Shown piece by piece: positions 1-5,365 of a stretch of 5,365 nucleotides of DNA (position 1 is the first letter of the stretch; every line of letters begins with the position of its first letter). The notes under the pieces are model-generated. The model did not search any database. It saw only the letters and a list, made by a program, of their open reading frames with translations, and was not told the origin of the DNA. The stretch lies in the NCBI GenBank assembly GCA_026648125.1, contig JAPKGD010000167.1:1-5365 (forward strand), written 5' to 3'. The position numbers and the translations under genes were made by a program. The DNA comes from Bdellovibrionales bacterium (lineage in GTDB: Bacteria > Bdellovibrionota > Bdellovibrionia > Bdellovibrionales > UBA1609).

Positions 1-809
1 ATCATGCTTCCGTCCTGACCAGGACTAAAAACACTTTCTAACCGATAAGTCAGATCCGGAAAGATTTGTGTTACTACGAGACCAACCAATGCAATGAAAC
101 CCACCGCTGGCCAAAACAATTTTCTTCGTTGCAAAAAGACCATGAGTATTAAAACGACGGGATAGCCAATCCACATTGCCCGAGACATACTTACGAGCAC
201 GCCCATGGAGCCTAAAACCACCACGAGCCAATTCCAAATCTTGAATTTTTCTGCAGCAAAGGTCCGACTCAAACACACCACAGATCCCATCGCCACCAAC
301 ACAGCAAAGGTCAAAGACATGGTCTGCGTTCCCGTAGCTTTCCAAAAGGATCCAACCGGCCTTAATGGATTTTCAGAGTGGCCCATGATGTCGATTCCAG
401 TAAAAAACTGAAAAACCGAATATGCCCCAATAAAGGCAATTGCAATCTGAAGAACAACCGCGCCTTTGGCGTCCCATTTTTGCCCAAGGCTTTTAAATGT
501 TAGATAAAGACCCAACAGCAATGGCACCCATCGCATAAACCCGGCTTGATCGACTAAGTTAGAGCTATAAGGCGAGATAATTAAACTGAGTAAGGTCAGT
601 GCCAAAAGAGTAATTAAACTGATAATTTCTGGCTGAAGACTTCGCCAATCGAACCCCACGTCTTTGAGCTTTCCACTAAACAAAAGCCCCAAAGTCATCA
701 GAACCAAAAGCCACGATGAAATCTCAACCGCAGCAATAGAGAGCTGAAGACCAAGGAGGTATAAAGTAGCTACAACAAGTATGGGCTTATTCCATTCCTC
801 AGACTTCAC
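1..809 (-). CDS. O-antigen ligase/polymerase (Wzy_C-type) membrane protein, C-terminus beyond window
   Basis: This is a polytopic inner-membrane protein of the O-antigen ligase / Wzy polymerase superfamily, which transfers or polymerises undecaprenyl-linked glycans on the periplasmic side. The 269 visible residues read without a stop to the window edge. Hydrophobic segments lie at roughly 9-28, 31-46, 61-79, 92-105, 115-135, 162-181, 192-207, 212-227 and 231-250. The stretch SMSRAMWIGY (207-216) followed by YRLESVF (255-261) and a D-G-S matches the start of the Wzy_C domain, with its conserved SR then R-x-x-S pattern. The GTG start at 809 is supported by GGAGGG five bases upstream and by a 4-nt GTGA overlap with the stop of the sugar transferase gene, implying translational coupling. 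The catalytic His region lies outside the window, so ligase (WaaL) and polymerase (Wzy) cannot be told apart. Family confidence is good; exact role is open. Confidence 0.85.
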   Translation of the reverse strand, partial: MKSEEWNKPILVVATLYLLGLQLSIAAVEISSWLLVLMTLGLLFSGKLKDVGFDWRSLQPEIISLITLLALTLLSLIISPYSSNLVDQAGFMRWVPLLLGLYLTFKSLGQKWDAKGAVVLQIAIAFIGAYSVFQFFTGIDIMGHSENPLRPVGSFWKATGTQTMSLTFAVLVAMGSVVCLSRTFAAEKFKIWNWLVVVLGSMGVLVSMSRAMWIGYPVVLILMVFLQRRKLFWPAVGFIALVGLVVTQIFPDLTYRLESVFSPGQDGSM

Positions 810-1411
810 CGATGCCCTCCAAACACCCGAGATAATGTGGCAACGATAAAACTTAGGTCGGCTCCCATGGATCTTGAGTTCTGATAGTCGAGATTAATCC
901 GAATCTTATCCGGCATAATCACTTCCACATAATGCCTCTCAGGATCCTCCTGAACTCCTAACAACTCACTCTCATTGTAATATTTAAGTGAGGCCGGATC
1001 GGTAATTCCCGGAACCAAATCTAAAACGCGACGCTGATCTGGAGTATATTGATTCACATAACGTTCAACTTCGGGGCGCGGGCCCACAAAAGTCATTTCG
1101 CCACGAAGAACGTTCAGTAGCTGAGGAAATTCGTCAAATTTGGTTTTGCGAAGCCAATAGCCGACCCGTGTGATGCGAGGGTCTTGGCCGACTGTAATTT
1201 GGAGGCCCTTGGCTCCAGAATTAACTCGCATCGTACGAAGTTTAAACATGGGAAACTTCTTTCCCCCGCGGCCCACCCGCTCTTGAATAAAAAGAATCGG
1301 ACGCCCGTCTTCGAGCCAAATCAAAAGTGAAAATAAAAATAAAAACGGGAACAAAATCAAAAGCCCTAGGAGCGCCAAAACAATATCAACGGCTCTGCGC
1401 CCAAACGTCAT
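806..1411 (-). CDS. Small phosphoglycosyl transferase (PglC-like, bacterial sugar transferase family)
   Basis: A 201-residue monotopic phosphoglycosyl transferase (Pfam Bac_transf family). It transfers a sugar 1-phosphate from a UDP-sugar to undecaprenyl phosphate at the cytoplasmic membrane face, the first committed step of glycan assembly. One hydrophobic re-entrant segment covers about residues 8-32, interrupted by F21-P22. Family motifs follow: QERVGRGGKKF (43-53), F-K-L-R-T-M (56-61), DPRITRVGYWLR (77-88), the Asp-Glu catalytic dyad D93-E94 in KFDEFPQLLNVLRG, VGPRPE (109-114) and PGITDPASLKYYNE (134-147). The length equals that of stand-alone PglC-type enzymes, without the extra domains of WbaP or WcaJ. 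The ATG overlaps the stop of the upstream aminotransferase gene (ATGA), so the two are co-translated, and its own stop overlaps the next start. The sugar is unknown; N-acetylated amino sugars such as diNAcBac, QuiNAc or GlcNAc derivatives are usual for this group. Confidence 0.93.
   Translation of the reverse strand: MTFGRRAVDIVLALLGLLILFPFLFLFSLLIWLEDGRPILFIQERVGRGGKKFPMFKLRTMRVNSGAKGLQITVGQDPRITRVGYWLRKTKFDEFPQLLNVLRGEMTFVGPRPEVERYVNQYTPDQRRVLDLVPGITDPASLKYYNESELLGVQEDPERHYVEVIMPDKIRINLDYQNSRSMGADLSFIVATLSRVFGGHR
815..820 (-). promoter_or_regulatory. Ribosome binding site for the Wzy_C-type gene
   Basis: GGAGGG on the minus strand, five bases before the GTG at 809, inside the last codons of the sugar transferase gene. 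It decides the start of the membrane protein gene, which has no ATG near its N-terminus. Confidence 0.7.
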
Positions 1412-2565
1412 CGCTTAAATTTCTCACCGACCTCGTTAACCGCAGCAATGACATCGTCAATATCCTGATCACGGTGTCGAGGGCTCAAAGGCAAACTCAA
1501 GATTCTTTGAAATGCCCCAAAGGCATGAGGAAAATCCACCGGCTTAAAGCCATATTTATTCTGATAGTAGCTATGCATGTGGATGGGCACGTAGTGAACC
1601 GAGCAACCAATGTTTCTTTCGGCGAGCTCGACAATGAACTGGTCGCGGTCGATAGAGAGCTTCTCGAGGTTTAATTGAACAACGTAAAGATGATAAGAAG
1701 TTTGAAACCCCTCAAGCACCGTTAAAGGCTTCAAAGTCATGGACTCTTTAAACGCTTTGTCATAGCGAGCTGCAATTTCACAGCGTCGCCGATAAAAGCC
1801 ATCGAGTTTGCCCAATTGGACAATACCTATGCTCGCGAGAATGTCCGACATATTGTATTTAAAGCCCGGCGCGGGAACGTCGTATCGCCAACTGCCGCCC
1901 TTTTCAAAACGTTTCCAGGCATTTCGGCTCATCCCGTGCAATGCGAGAACCCTTGCTTTTTCTAACAGCTCTTTGGGCCCCGTGAGCATTCCACCTTCTC
2001 CGGTGGTCATGTTCTTATTGGCGTAAAAGCTGAAACAGGTGAGGTTTTTTGTCGCCCCAACCGATAGATCGCCAATTTTGGAGGGCATACAATGAGCCGC
2101 ATCTTCAATCACAACTAAATTGTGTTTCGCGGCCATGGCATTGATTCTATCCATGTCACAGGGATGACCGGCGTAATGGACCGGAATGATAGCTTTAGTT
2201 CTTTTTGTAATTCGCTTTTCAATTTGCAGGGGATCAATCAAAAGCGTGTCGGGATTCACGTCCGCCAATACAGTGGTCGCACCCACATGTTCGATCACAT
2301 TTGCTGTCGCGCAAAAGGTCATTGCCGTTGTGATCACTTCATCGCCCGGGCCAATGTTGTGAGCTAAGAGCGCCACATGAAGAGCCGCCGTACAGGAATT
2401 CAACGCCAAGGCCCCCTCCGCCCCCACCGCTTGAGCAAAGAGACTTTCAAATTCTGCAGTTTTGGGCCCCGAAGAGAGCCAATCCGTCTTAAGCACGTTG
2501 GTAACGGCCAAAATTTCTTCTTCACCAAGGCTGGGTGGTGCAAATGCCAAGAATTCTTTTCGCAT
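1408..2565 (-). CDS. DegT/DnrJ/EryC1/StrS sugar aminotransferase (PLP-dependent, ArnB/PglE-like)
   Basis: A fold-type I PLP enzyme that transfers an amino group, usually from glutamate, to a keto-sugar nucleotide in the cytoplasm. From the chosen ATG it has 385 residues, normal for the family. Phosphate-binding NSCTAALH lies at 56-63; the pyridine-binding Asp is D155 in VIEDAAH; the catalytic Lys is K184 in SFYANKNMTTGEGG; the substrate-loop pattern APGFKYNMSDI is at 232-242. The N-terminus (FLAFAPPSLGEEEI, then W-L-S-S-G-P-K) and DAAH rather than DAAQ recall ArnB-type C-4 aminotransferases, a weak hint about the position aminated. The frame stays open to an ATG at 2712, but those extra 49 residues are Arg-rich and unlike the family, and homology begins at MRKEFLAF, so I choose 2565. 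No Shine-Dalgarno sequence precedes this ATG. It heads an operon with the sugar transferase and the Wzy_C-type gene. The exact substrate is not determinable; a WbpE-like role with the neighbouring acetyltransferase is the alternative. Confidence 0.9.
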   Translation of the reverse strand: MRKEFLAFAPPSLGEEEILAVTNVLKTDWLSSGPKTAEFESLFAQAVGAEGALALNSCTAALHVALLAHNIGPGDEVITTAMTFCATANVIEHVGATTVLADVNPDTLLIDPLQIEKRITKRTKAIIPVHYAGHPCDMDRINAMAAKHNLVVIEDAAHCMPSKIGDLSVGATKNLTCFSFYANKNMTTGEGGMLTGPKELLEKARVLALHGMSRNAWKRFEKGGSWRYDVPAPGFKYNMSDILASIGIVQLGKLDGFYRRRCEIAARYDKAFKESMTLKPLTVLEGFQTSYHLYVVQLNLEKLSIDRDQFIVELAERNIGCSVHYVPIHMHSYYQNKYGFKPVDFPHAFGAFQRILSLPLSPRHRDQDIDDVIAAVNEVGEKFKR

Positions 2566-2576
2566 ATGTGATTGGT

Positions 2577-2606
2577 TTAGCAGAGGAGAGATGATGCGAC
2601 CAACAC
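2577..2606 (-). other. Possible 9-codon mini-ORF upstream of the aminotransferase gene
   Basis: On the minus strand a GTG at 2606 follows a purine-rich GGGAGAGAGA (2622-2613) by six bases. It reads nine codons (GTG TTG GTC GCA TCA TCT CTC CTC TGC) to TAA at 2579-2577, eleven bases before the aminotransferase ATG. It could supply ribosomes by reinitiation to a start codon that lacks its own binding site. It may be chance, and it conflicts with the candidate promoter whose -10 overlaps it. Confidence 0.15.
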
Positions 2607-2621
2607 TAAAAGTCTCTCTCC
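2585..2621. repeat. 7-bp inverted repeat in the divergent intergenic region
   Basis: GGAGAGA (2585-2591) pairs with TCTCTCC (2615-2621) across a 23-nt loop. The arms flank the candidate -10 of the aminotransferase operon. It could be an operator-like element or an RNA hairpin masking a purine-rich stretch. The arms are low-complexity, so chance is quite possible. Confidence 0.25.
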
Positions 2622-2633
2622 CTGTGGGTGCAA
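2605..2633 (-). promoter_or_regulatory. Candidate sigma70-type promoter for the aminotransferase operon
   Basis: On the minus strand TTGCAC (2633-2628) and TTTAGT (2610-2605) are 17 bases apart, with 3 of 6 and 4 of 6 matches to the -35 and -10 consensus. Transcription would start near 2598, giving a leader of about 33 nt. The location is right and the matches are modest. Confidence 0.25.
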
Positions 2634-2749
2634 ATGCGCCCCTTGCGACAGGTCTTCTAGCTCTCAGCCTTCTGCAAAAGACGCGATGTGTTAGGTGATT
2701 TGTGAGGACCATTGCCCCAATCGTATGGGACCGCTAAACCTTTGAATCT

Positions 2750-3325
2750 ATGGAATACTGGAAGCACGAAACAGCCATTGTCGACGAGGGCGCCATCATC
2801 GGCGCAGGGACTAAAATCTGGCATTGGAGCCACGTTTGTGGACGCAATGTAAAGATCGGTAAAGGCTGCTCCTTTGGGCAAAATGTCTATGTGGGTAACG
2901 ATGTGAGCATCGGGGACAATTGCCGGGTGCAAAACAATGTTTCAGTCTACGATCGGGTGATCCTTGAAAACGATGTGTTTTGCGGTCCCAGCATGGTGTT
3001 TACCAATGTGATTAACCCAAGAGCCCACATCCCGCGCAAAGACGAATATAAAACCACCCTCGTACGCCGAGGGGCGACCATTGGTGCTAATGCCACGATC
3101 GTTTGCGGTGTTGAAATCGGCGAATACGCCTTTATCGCCGCCGGCGCCGTAATCACCAAGAACGTCCCTGCCTATGCGCTCATGGCCGGGGTCCCGGCGA
3201 AACGCCTTGGTTGGGTGTGCCAGTGCGGGGTTTCTCTTGAGAGGGAACCGCCGCTCAAATGCAAATCTTGTGATTCATATTACGGCTTAGACGAAAACGG
3301 CCGCATGATCAGATCTAATCGTTAG
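2750..3325 (+). CDS. wbpD/wlbB-like: WbpD/WlbB-like nucleotide-sugar N-acetyltransferase (left-handed beta-helix)
   Basis: A 191-residue hexapeptide-repeat acyltransferase that uses acetyl-CoA to acetylate an amino group on a UDP-sugar in the cytoplasm. WbpD/WlbB proteins acetylate the 3-amino group in UDP-2,3-diacetamido-glucuronate synthesis and act as trimers. Imperfect [IV]-G-x-x-x-x hexad repeats run from about 10 to 140. Hallmarks of the subfamily are KIWHWSHVCG (22-31), FGQNVYVGN (42-50), QNNVSVYD (61-68), FCGPSMVFTNVINPR (77-91), P-R-K-D-E-Y (95-100), IGANATIVCG (111-120) and MAGVPAKRLGW (145-155). The C-terminal tail holds C157-x-C159 and C171-x-x-C174, a knuckle-like four-Cys set present in part of the family. 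The start is firm: an in-frame TAA lies 15 bases upstream (2735-2737) and homology begins at once. No ribosome binding site is visible. It is the only plus-strand gene, and WbpA, WbpB and WbpE partners are not evident here, so the exact substrate is an inference. Confidence 0.9.
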   Translation: MEYWKHETAIVDEGAIIGAGTKIWHWSHVCGRNVKIGKGCSFGQNVYVGNDVSIGDNCRVQNNVSVYDRVILENDVFCGPSMVFTNVINPRAHIPRKDEYKTTLVRRGATIGANATIVCGVEIGEYAFIAAGAVITKNVPAYALMAGVPAKRLGWVCQCGVSLEREPPLKCKSCDSYYGLDENGRMIRSNR

Positions 3326-3361
3326 AACTCTCCTTTCCTATTTTGCTATTTTTTCTGTCAA

Positions 3362-4627
3362 TTATCGATTTTTAAAAAAAGTACTTAGCGTTTGTTCGAA
3401 AAGGTCAAAATGTTCGCTGGTTAGACCCGAGTGTACTCCGACAAATAGGGCTCGATCCCTAATGTTTCTCGCCACAGGGAGAGCCCCCACCACACGATGA
3501 TTTTGGCTGGCAAAACCTGGTTGATCTGGCAAGCAACCTCCCATGTTCGGTCTTGTTTCGATTCCGTTTGCCTCAAAATGCTGACAAATCTCATTCCTCG
3601 AAAAATCAGCCTCAGAATTTAAAATTATTGGGAAGCCGTAATACGCCGAAAAACTTCCCTCTTCCACCTCTAGGGTGGACAAAAATTTGCCATACCGGCC
3701 AACCAATTCTCTTAACTTAGCTGCATTGGCCCGTCTAATTTTATTTAATGACTCAAGCTTTTTCAGCTGCACTCGTCCCATCGCTGCGACAAAATCGGTC
3801 ATTCTAATATTGAACCCCAGGCGCTCAAATATGTATCGAGTATCGTAATCCCCTAGCCCTTCTATCTTTTTATATCGACTGCTTGCACCTATCATCCGCC
3901 CAAATTCACGTAACGATCTCAATAGATTCTCATGATCCTTTTTTTGGGCAAAAACCATTCCCCCTTCGCCAGTCGTAATATTATGTGCAACGAAAAAGCT
4001 CAGGGTGCTAAAGTCCCCAATACTCCCGACACGTCTGCCGCGGTAGACGGCTCCATGTGCTTCGCAACAATCCTCTAAAACTAACAGATTGAAAGACTTA
4101 GCAATTTTTAGAAGTTCATCCATTTGAGCAGGGAACCCAAGGTTATGAACAACCATTATTACCTTCGACTTTGGAGAAATTGCCTTTTCAACTTCAGCCG
4201 GATCCATGTTCCAGGAAGAAGATTCAGAGTCGACATATACTGGCACTAAACCCAATTGATACAGTGGGGAACTAACCGTCGCAAAAGTCGCGGCAGGAAC
4301 AATAACTTCCTCCCCGCGCTTAATAAGACCGGCTTGCACCATAGCTGATAACACCAATAGATTTGCAGAGGAACCGGAGTTTACTGCAATTCCACAACCA
4401 TTATCTAATCCAAGATAAGAAGAATATTCGCGCTCAAACCTCTGGACCCTTTCACCCTGAGAAAGCCTTAGATCTAACAGACTATCCAATGCACCATACA
4501 ATTCATTCTCATCGTAGACTGGAAACCCAACCCCCATATGTAGTGGCGCCGAATTGCGCTCTAGATTTCTTCGTCGAGCAAACTCCATTCGAATCATTTC
4601 CTTCATTTTTTCTTCAAAGGCTTCCAC
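3362..4627 (-). CDS. RfbH/ColD-like PLP-dependent sugar 3-dehydrase (DegT fold, Lys replaced by His)
   Basis: A 421-residue DegT-fold protein in which the Schiff-base Lys position is His: H215 in SFFVAHNITTGEGG (210-223), aligned with RfbH SFYPAHHITMGEGG and ColD SFYSHHIATMEGG. Such enzymes remove the C-3 hydroxyl of 4-keto-6-deoxy sugar nucleotides, leading to 3,6-dideoxyhexoses. PLP contacts include NSGSSANLL (83-91) and LEDCCEAHGA (184-193). RfbH-like stretches continue through LGFNIRMTDFVAAMGRVQL (270-288), YYGFPIIL (329-336), RVVG (378-381) and FVGVHSGLT (395-403), and the N-terminal extension also resembles RfbH. Residues 189-347 contain no Cys, so three of four E1-type [2Fe-2S] ligands are missing; this argues for ColD-like, iron-sulfur-independent chemistry. 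The GTG at 4627 has GAAGGAG six bases upstream and overlaps the SDR gene by 14 nt, placing both in one operon. Whether the substrate carries GDP, CDP or UDP is unknown. Confidence 0.85.
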   Translation of the reverse strand: MEAFEEKMKEMIRMEFARRRNLERNSAPLHMGVGFPVYDENELYGALDSLLDLRLSQGERVQRFEREYSSYLGLDNGCGIAVNSGSSANLLVLSAMVQAGLIKRGEEVIVPAATFATVSSPLYQLGLVPVYVDSESSSWNMDPAEVEKAISPKSKVIMVVHNLGFPAQMDELLKIAKSFNLLVLEDCCEAHGAVYRGRRVGSIGDFSTLSFFVAHNITTGEGGMVFAQKKDHENLLRSLREFGRMIGASSRYKKIEGLGDYDTRYIFERLGFNIRMTDFVAAMGRVQLKKLESLNKIRRANAAKLRELVGRYGKFLSTLEVEEGSFSAYYGFPIILNSEADFSRNEICQHFEANGIETRPNMGGCLPDQPGFASQNHRVVGALPVARNIRDRALFVGVHSGLTSEHFDLFEQTLSTFFKNR

Positions 4628-5365
4628 GGGCAGCTCCTTCTTCTTTAAAAATCATTTTCAAACCATCTTCAAAATTTCTGCTGGGCGACCATCCAAAAAG
4701 CTTTTTTGCCAGATCTCCCTCAAATCTAAACTCTTTCAATTCAGCGCCTGCCGGCCTGCTCATACCATGATCCGTTTCAATACTGACTTCTCGCTTAAAC
4801 ATTTGCCATGCGATCTTTGCAAAAGTAGATGCAATGTCCCCCAGAGCCATACTCTCTCCTTTAAGGTGCAGAATTTGTGGCGCAATATCAATTTGCTCAA
4901 CTAGCATAAGCAATGCAGACGTCAAATCGTCGATATGCAAATAGTTTCTTTTGAGGTTTAAGTTACCCACCTTAATAAGATTCATTCCCAACCAAAATTT
5001 TTTGAACATCGACGGAATAAATTGATTCGACTTCTGAAACGAACCATAGAGGTTAACAGTGCGAACTAAAATCGACCTAGCCCCTTCTGTCCTGTCGAAA
5101 TATAAAAGTAGGTCCTCAGATAGAGCCTTGCTGAGCCCATAAGGGTCTAATGGCAGGGGCTCAGTTTCTTCATCAACTGCGCCTACTCTTCCGCCAAATA
5201 CGCGATCAGATGATAGAAATATTGGCCGCGCAGTTGGCCAGTAACGCCGCATTAATGCGATTGAGCCGCTTGTTGCAGATAGGTTATCCAATACAAATTC
5301 CTCTGGCCGACCTAAAGCATCCCCCACATTCACGTTTGCAGCCAAATGGAAGTAGGCCCGGGCTT
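4614..5365 (-). CDS. Extended SDR NAD(P)-dependent nucleotide-sugar epimerase/reductase, N-terminus beyond window
   Basis: The C-terminal 249 residues of an extended short-chain dehydrogenase/reductase acting on a nucleotide sugar. The frame is open to the right edge, so the GxxGxxG cofactor motif is outside the window. The first visible residues give FHLAA (5-9), the conserved strand after the Rossmann core, then a P-x-x-F-x-x-x-N pattern. Catalytic residues are visible: Ser in LSSDRVFG (50-57), Tyr75 and Lys79 in YGLSK, followed by the substrate-domain motif NYLHIDDL (140-147). A TTG at 5345 could be taken as a start but falls inside FHLAA, so it is internal. The C-terminal FEDGLKMIF is typical of the family. 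The gene overlaps the downstream 3-dehydrase by 14 nt. By context it may be the 4-reductase or 5-epimerase/4-reductase finishing a 3-deoxy sugar, as ColC or RfbJ do, or a 4,6-dehydratase feeding the dehydrase. Sequence alone does not decide. Confidence 0.85.
   Translation of the reverse strand, partial: ARAYFHLAANVNVGDALGRPEEFVLDNLSATSGSIALMRRYWPTARPIFLSSDRVFGGRVGAVDEETEPLPLDPYGLSKALSEDLLLYFDRTEGARSILVRTVNLYGSFQKSNQFIPSMFKKFWLGMNLIKVGNLNLKRNYLHIDDLTSALLMLVEQIDIAPQILHLKGESMALGDIASTFAKIAWQMFKREVSIETDHGMSRPAGAELKEFRFEGDLAKKLFGWSPSRNFEDGLKMIFKEEGAARGSL
4634..4640 (-). promoter_or_regulatory. Ribosome binding site for the RfbH/ColD-like gene
   Basis: GAAGGAG on the minus strand, six bases before the GTG at 4627 and within the last codons of the SDR gene. 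It is the best Shine-Dalgarno match in the window and fixes the GTG over the downstream ATGs at 4606, 4597 and 4588. Confidence 0.75.

Noticed and set aside
25..345. A 106-codon minus-strand open frame at the left edge
   Set aside because: It is out of frame with the 1-809 membrane-protein frame, has no family resemblance, and its composition is what a shifted reading of that gene would give.
2700..2729. Possible plus-strand promoter (TTGTGA, 18 nt, TATGGG) for the acetyltransferase gene
   Set aside because: Both hexamers match poorly, and the leader would be only about 14 nt with no ribosome binding site. Too weak to list as a feature.
2657..2932. Minus-strand open frame spanning the divergent region and the acetyltransferase start
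   Set aside because: It overlaps conserved acetyltransferase codons and its translation resembles no family, so it is a shadow frame.
3326..3380. Possible bidirectional terminator between the convergent genes
   Set aside because: There are T-rich and A-rich runs (around 3349-3354 and 3370-3380) but no GC-rich stem before them. Termination is expected here, yet a hairpin is not visible.
4363..4904. Plus-strand open frames opposite the dehydrase and SDR genes
   Set aside because: They are antisense to well-conserved coding sequence with active-site motifs, and their translations are low-complexity and lack family signals.
1..5365. Mobile elements, CRISPR arrays, tRNA or rRNA genes
   Set aside because: No transposase motifs, direct-repeat arrays, tRNA-like cloverleafs or rRNA signatures were seen on either strand. 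Nearly all of the window is explained by six sugar-pathway genes.

Overview
The window is part of a surface-polysaccharide (O-antigen or capsule type) biosynthesis cluster from a Gram-negative bacterium. Five genes lie on the minus strand and one on the plus strand. Undecaprenyl-phosphate-linked assembly (a PglC-type phosphoglycosyl transferase and an O-antigen ligase/polymerase family membrane protein) and nucleotide-sugar enzymes show this. The lineage cannot be fixed from the sequence. Mid-range GC and frequent GTG starts would fit many proteobacterial or former deltaproteobacterial groups.

Layout, reading the minus strand from the right edge. Positions 5365-4614 hold the C-terminal part of an extended SDR nucleotide-sugar epimerase/reductase that runs off the window. 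Its end overlaps by 14 nt a DegT-fold gene (4627-3362), a PLP-dependent sugar 3-dehydrase of the RfbH/ColD type with His in place of the catalytic Lys. This pair converges, with a 36-nt gap, on the only plus-strand gene (2750-3325), a WbpD/WlbB-like hexapeptide-repeat sugar N-acetyltransferase. That gene diverges, across about 184 nt, from a second minus-strand operon: a true DegT aminotransferase with Lys (2565-1408), a small phosphoglycosyl transferase (1411-806), and an O-antigen ligase/polymerase family membrane protein (809 to beyond position 1). The last two junctions are 4-nt stop/start overlaps (ATGA, GTGA).

How the genes may work together (inference): the SDR and the 3-dehydrase would make a 3-deoxy or 3,6-dideoxy sugar nucleotide. 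The aminotransferase and the acetyltransferase would make one or two N-acetylated amino-sugar nucleotides. The PglC-like enzyme would load the first sugar phosphate onto undecaprenyl phosphate. The Wzy_C-type protein would polymerise or ligate the finished glycan.

The most notable points are the lysine-to-histidine DegT enzyme, which looks RfbH-like overall but lacks three of the four cysteines that bind [2Fe-2S] in E1-type enzymes; a drop in GC at the convergent junction near 3325-3362 (about 54% to about 42% in hand-counted lines); and a divergent intergenic region with an inverted repeat, a candidate promoter and a mini-ORF before a gene that has no ribosome binding site. I see no RNA genes, CRISPR arrays or mobile elements, and nothing that demands a wholly new class of system.
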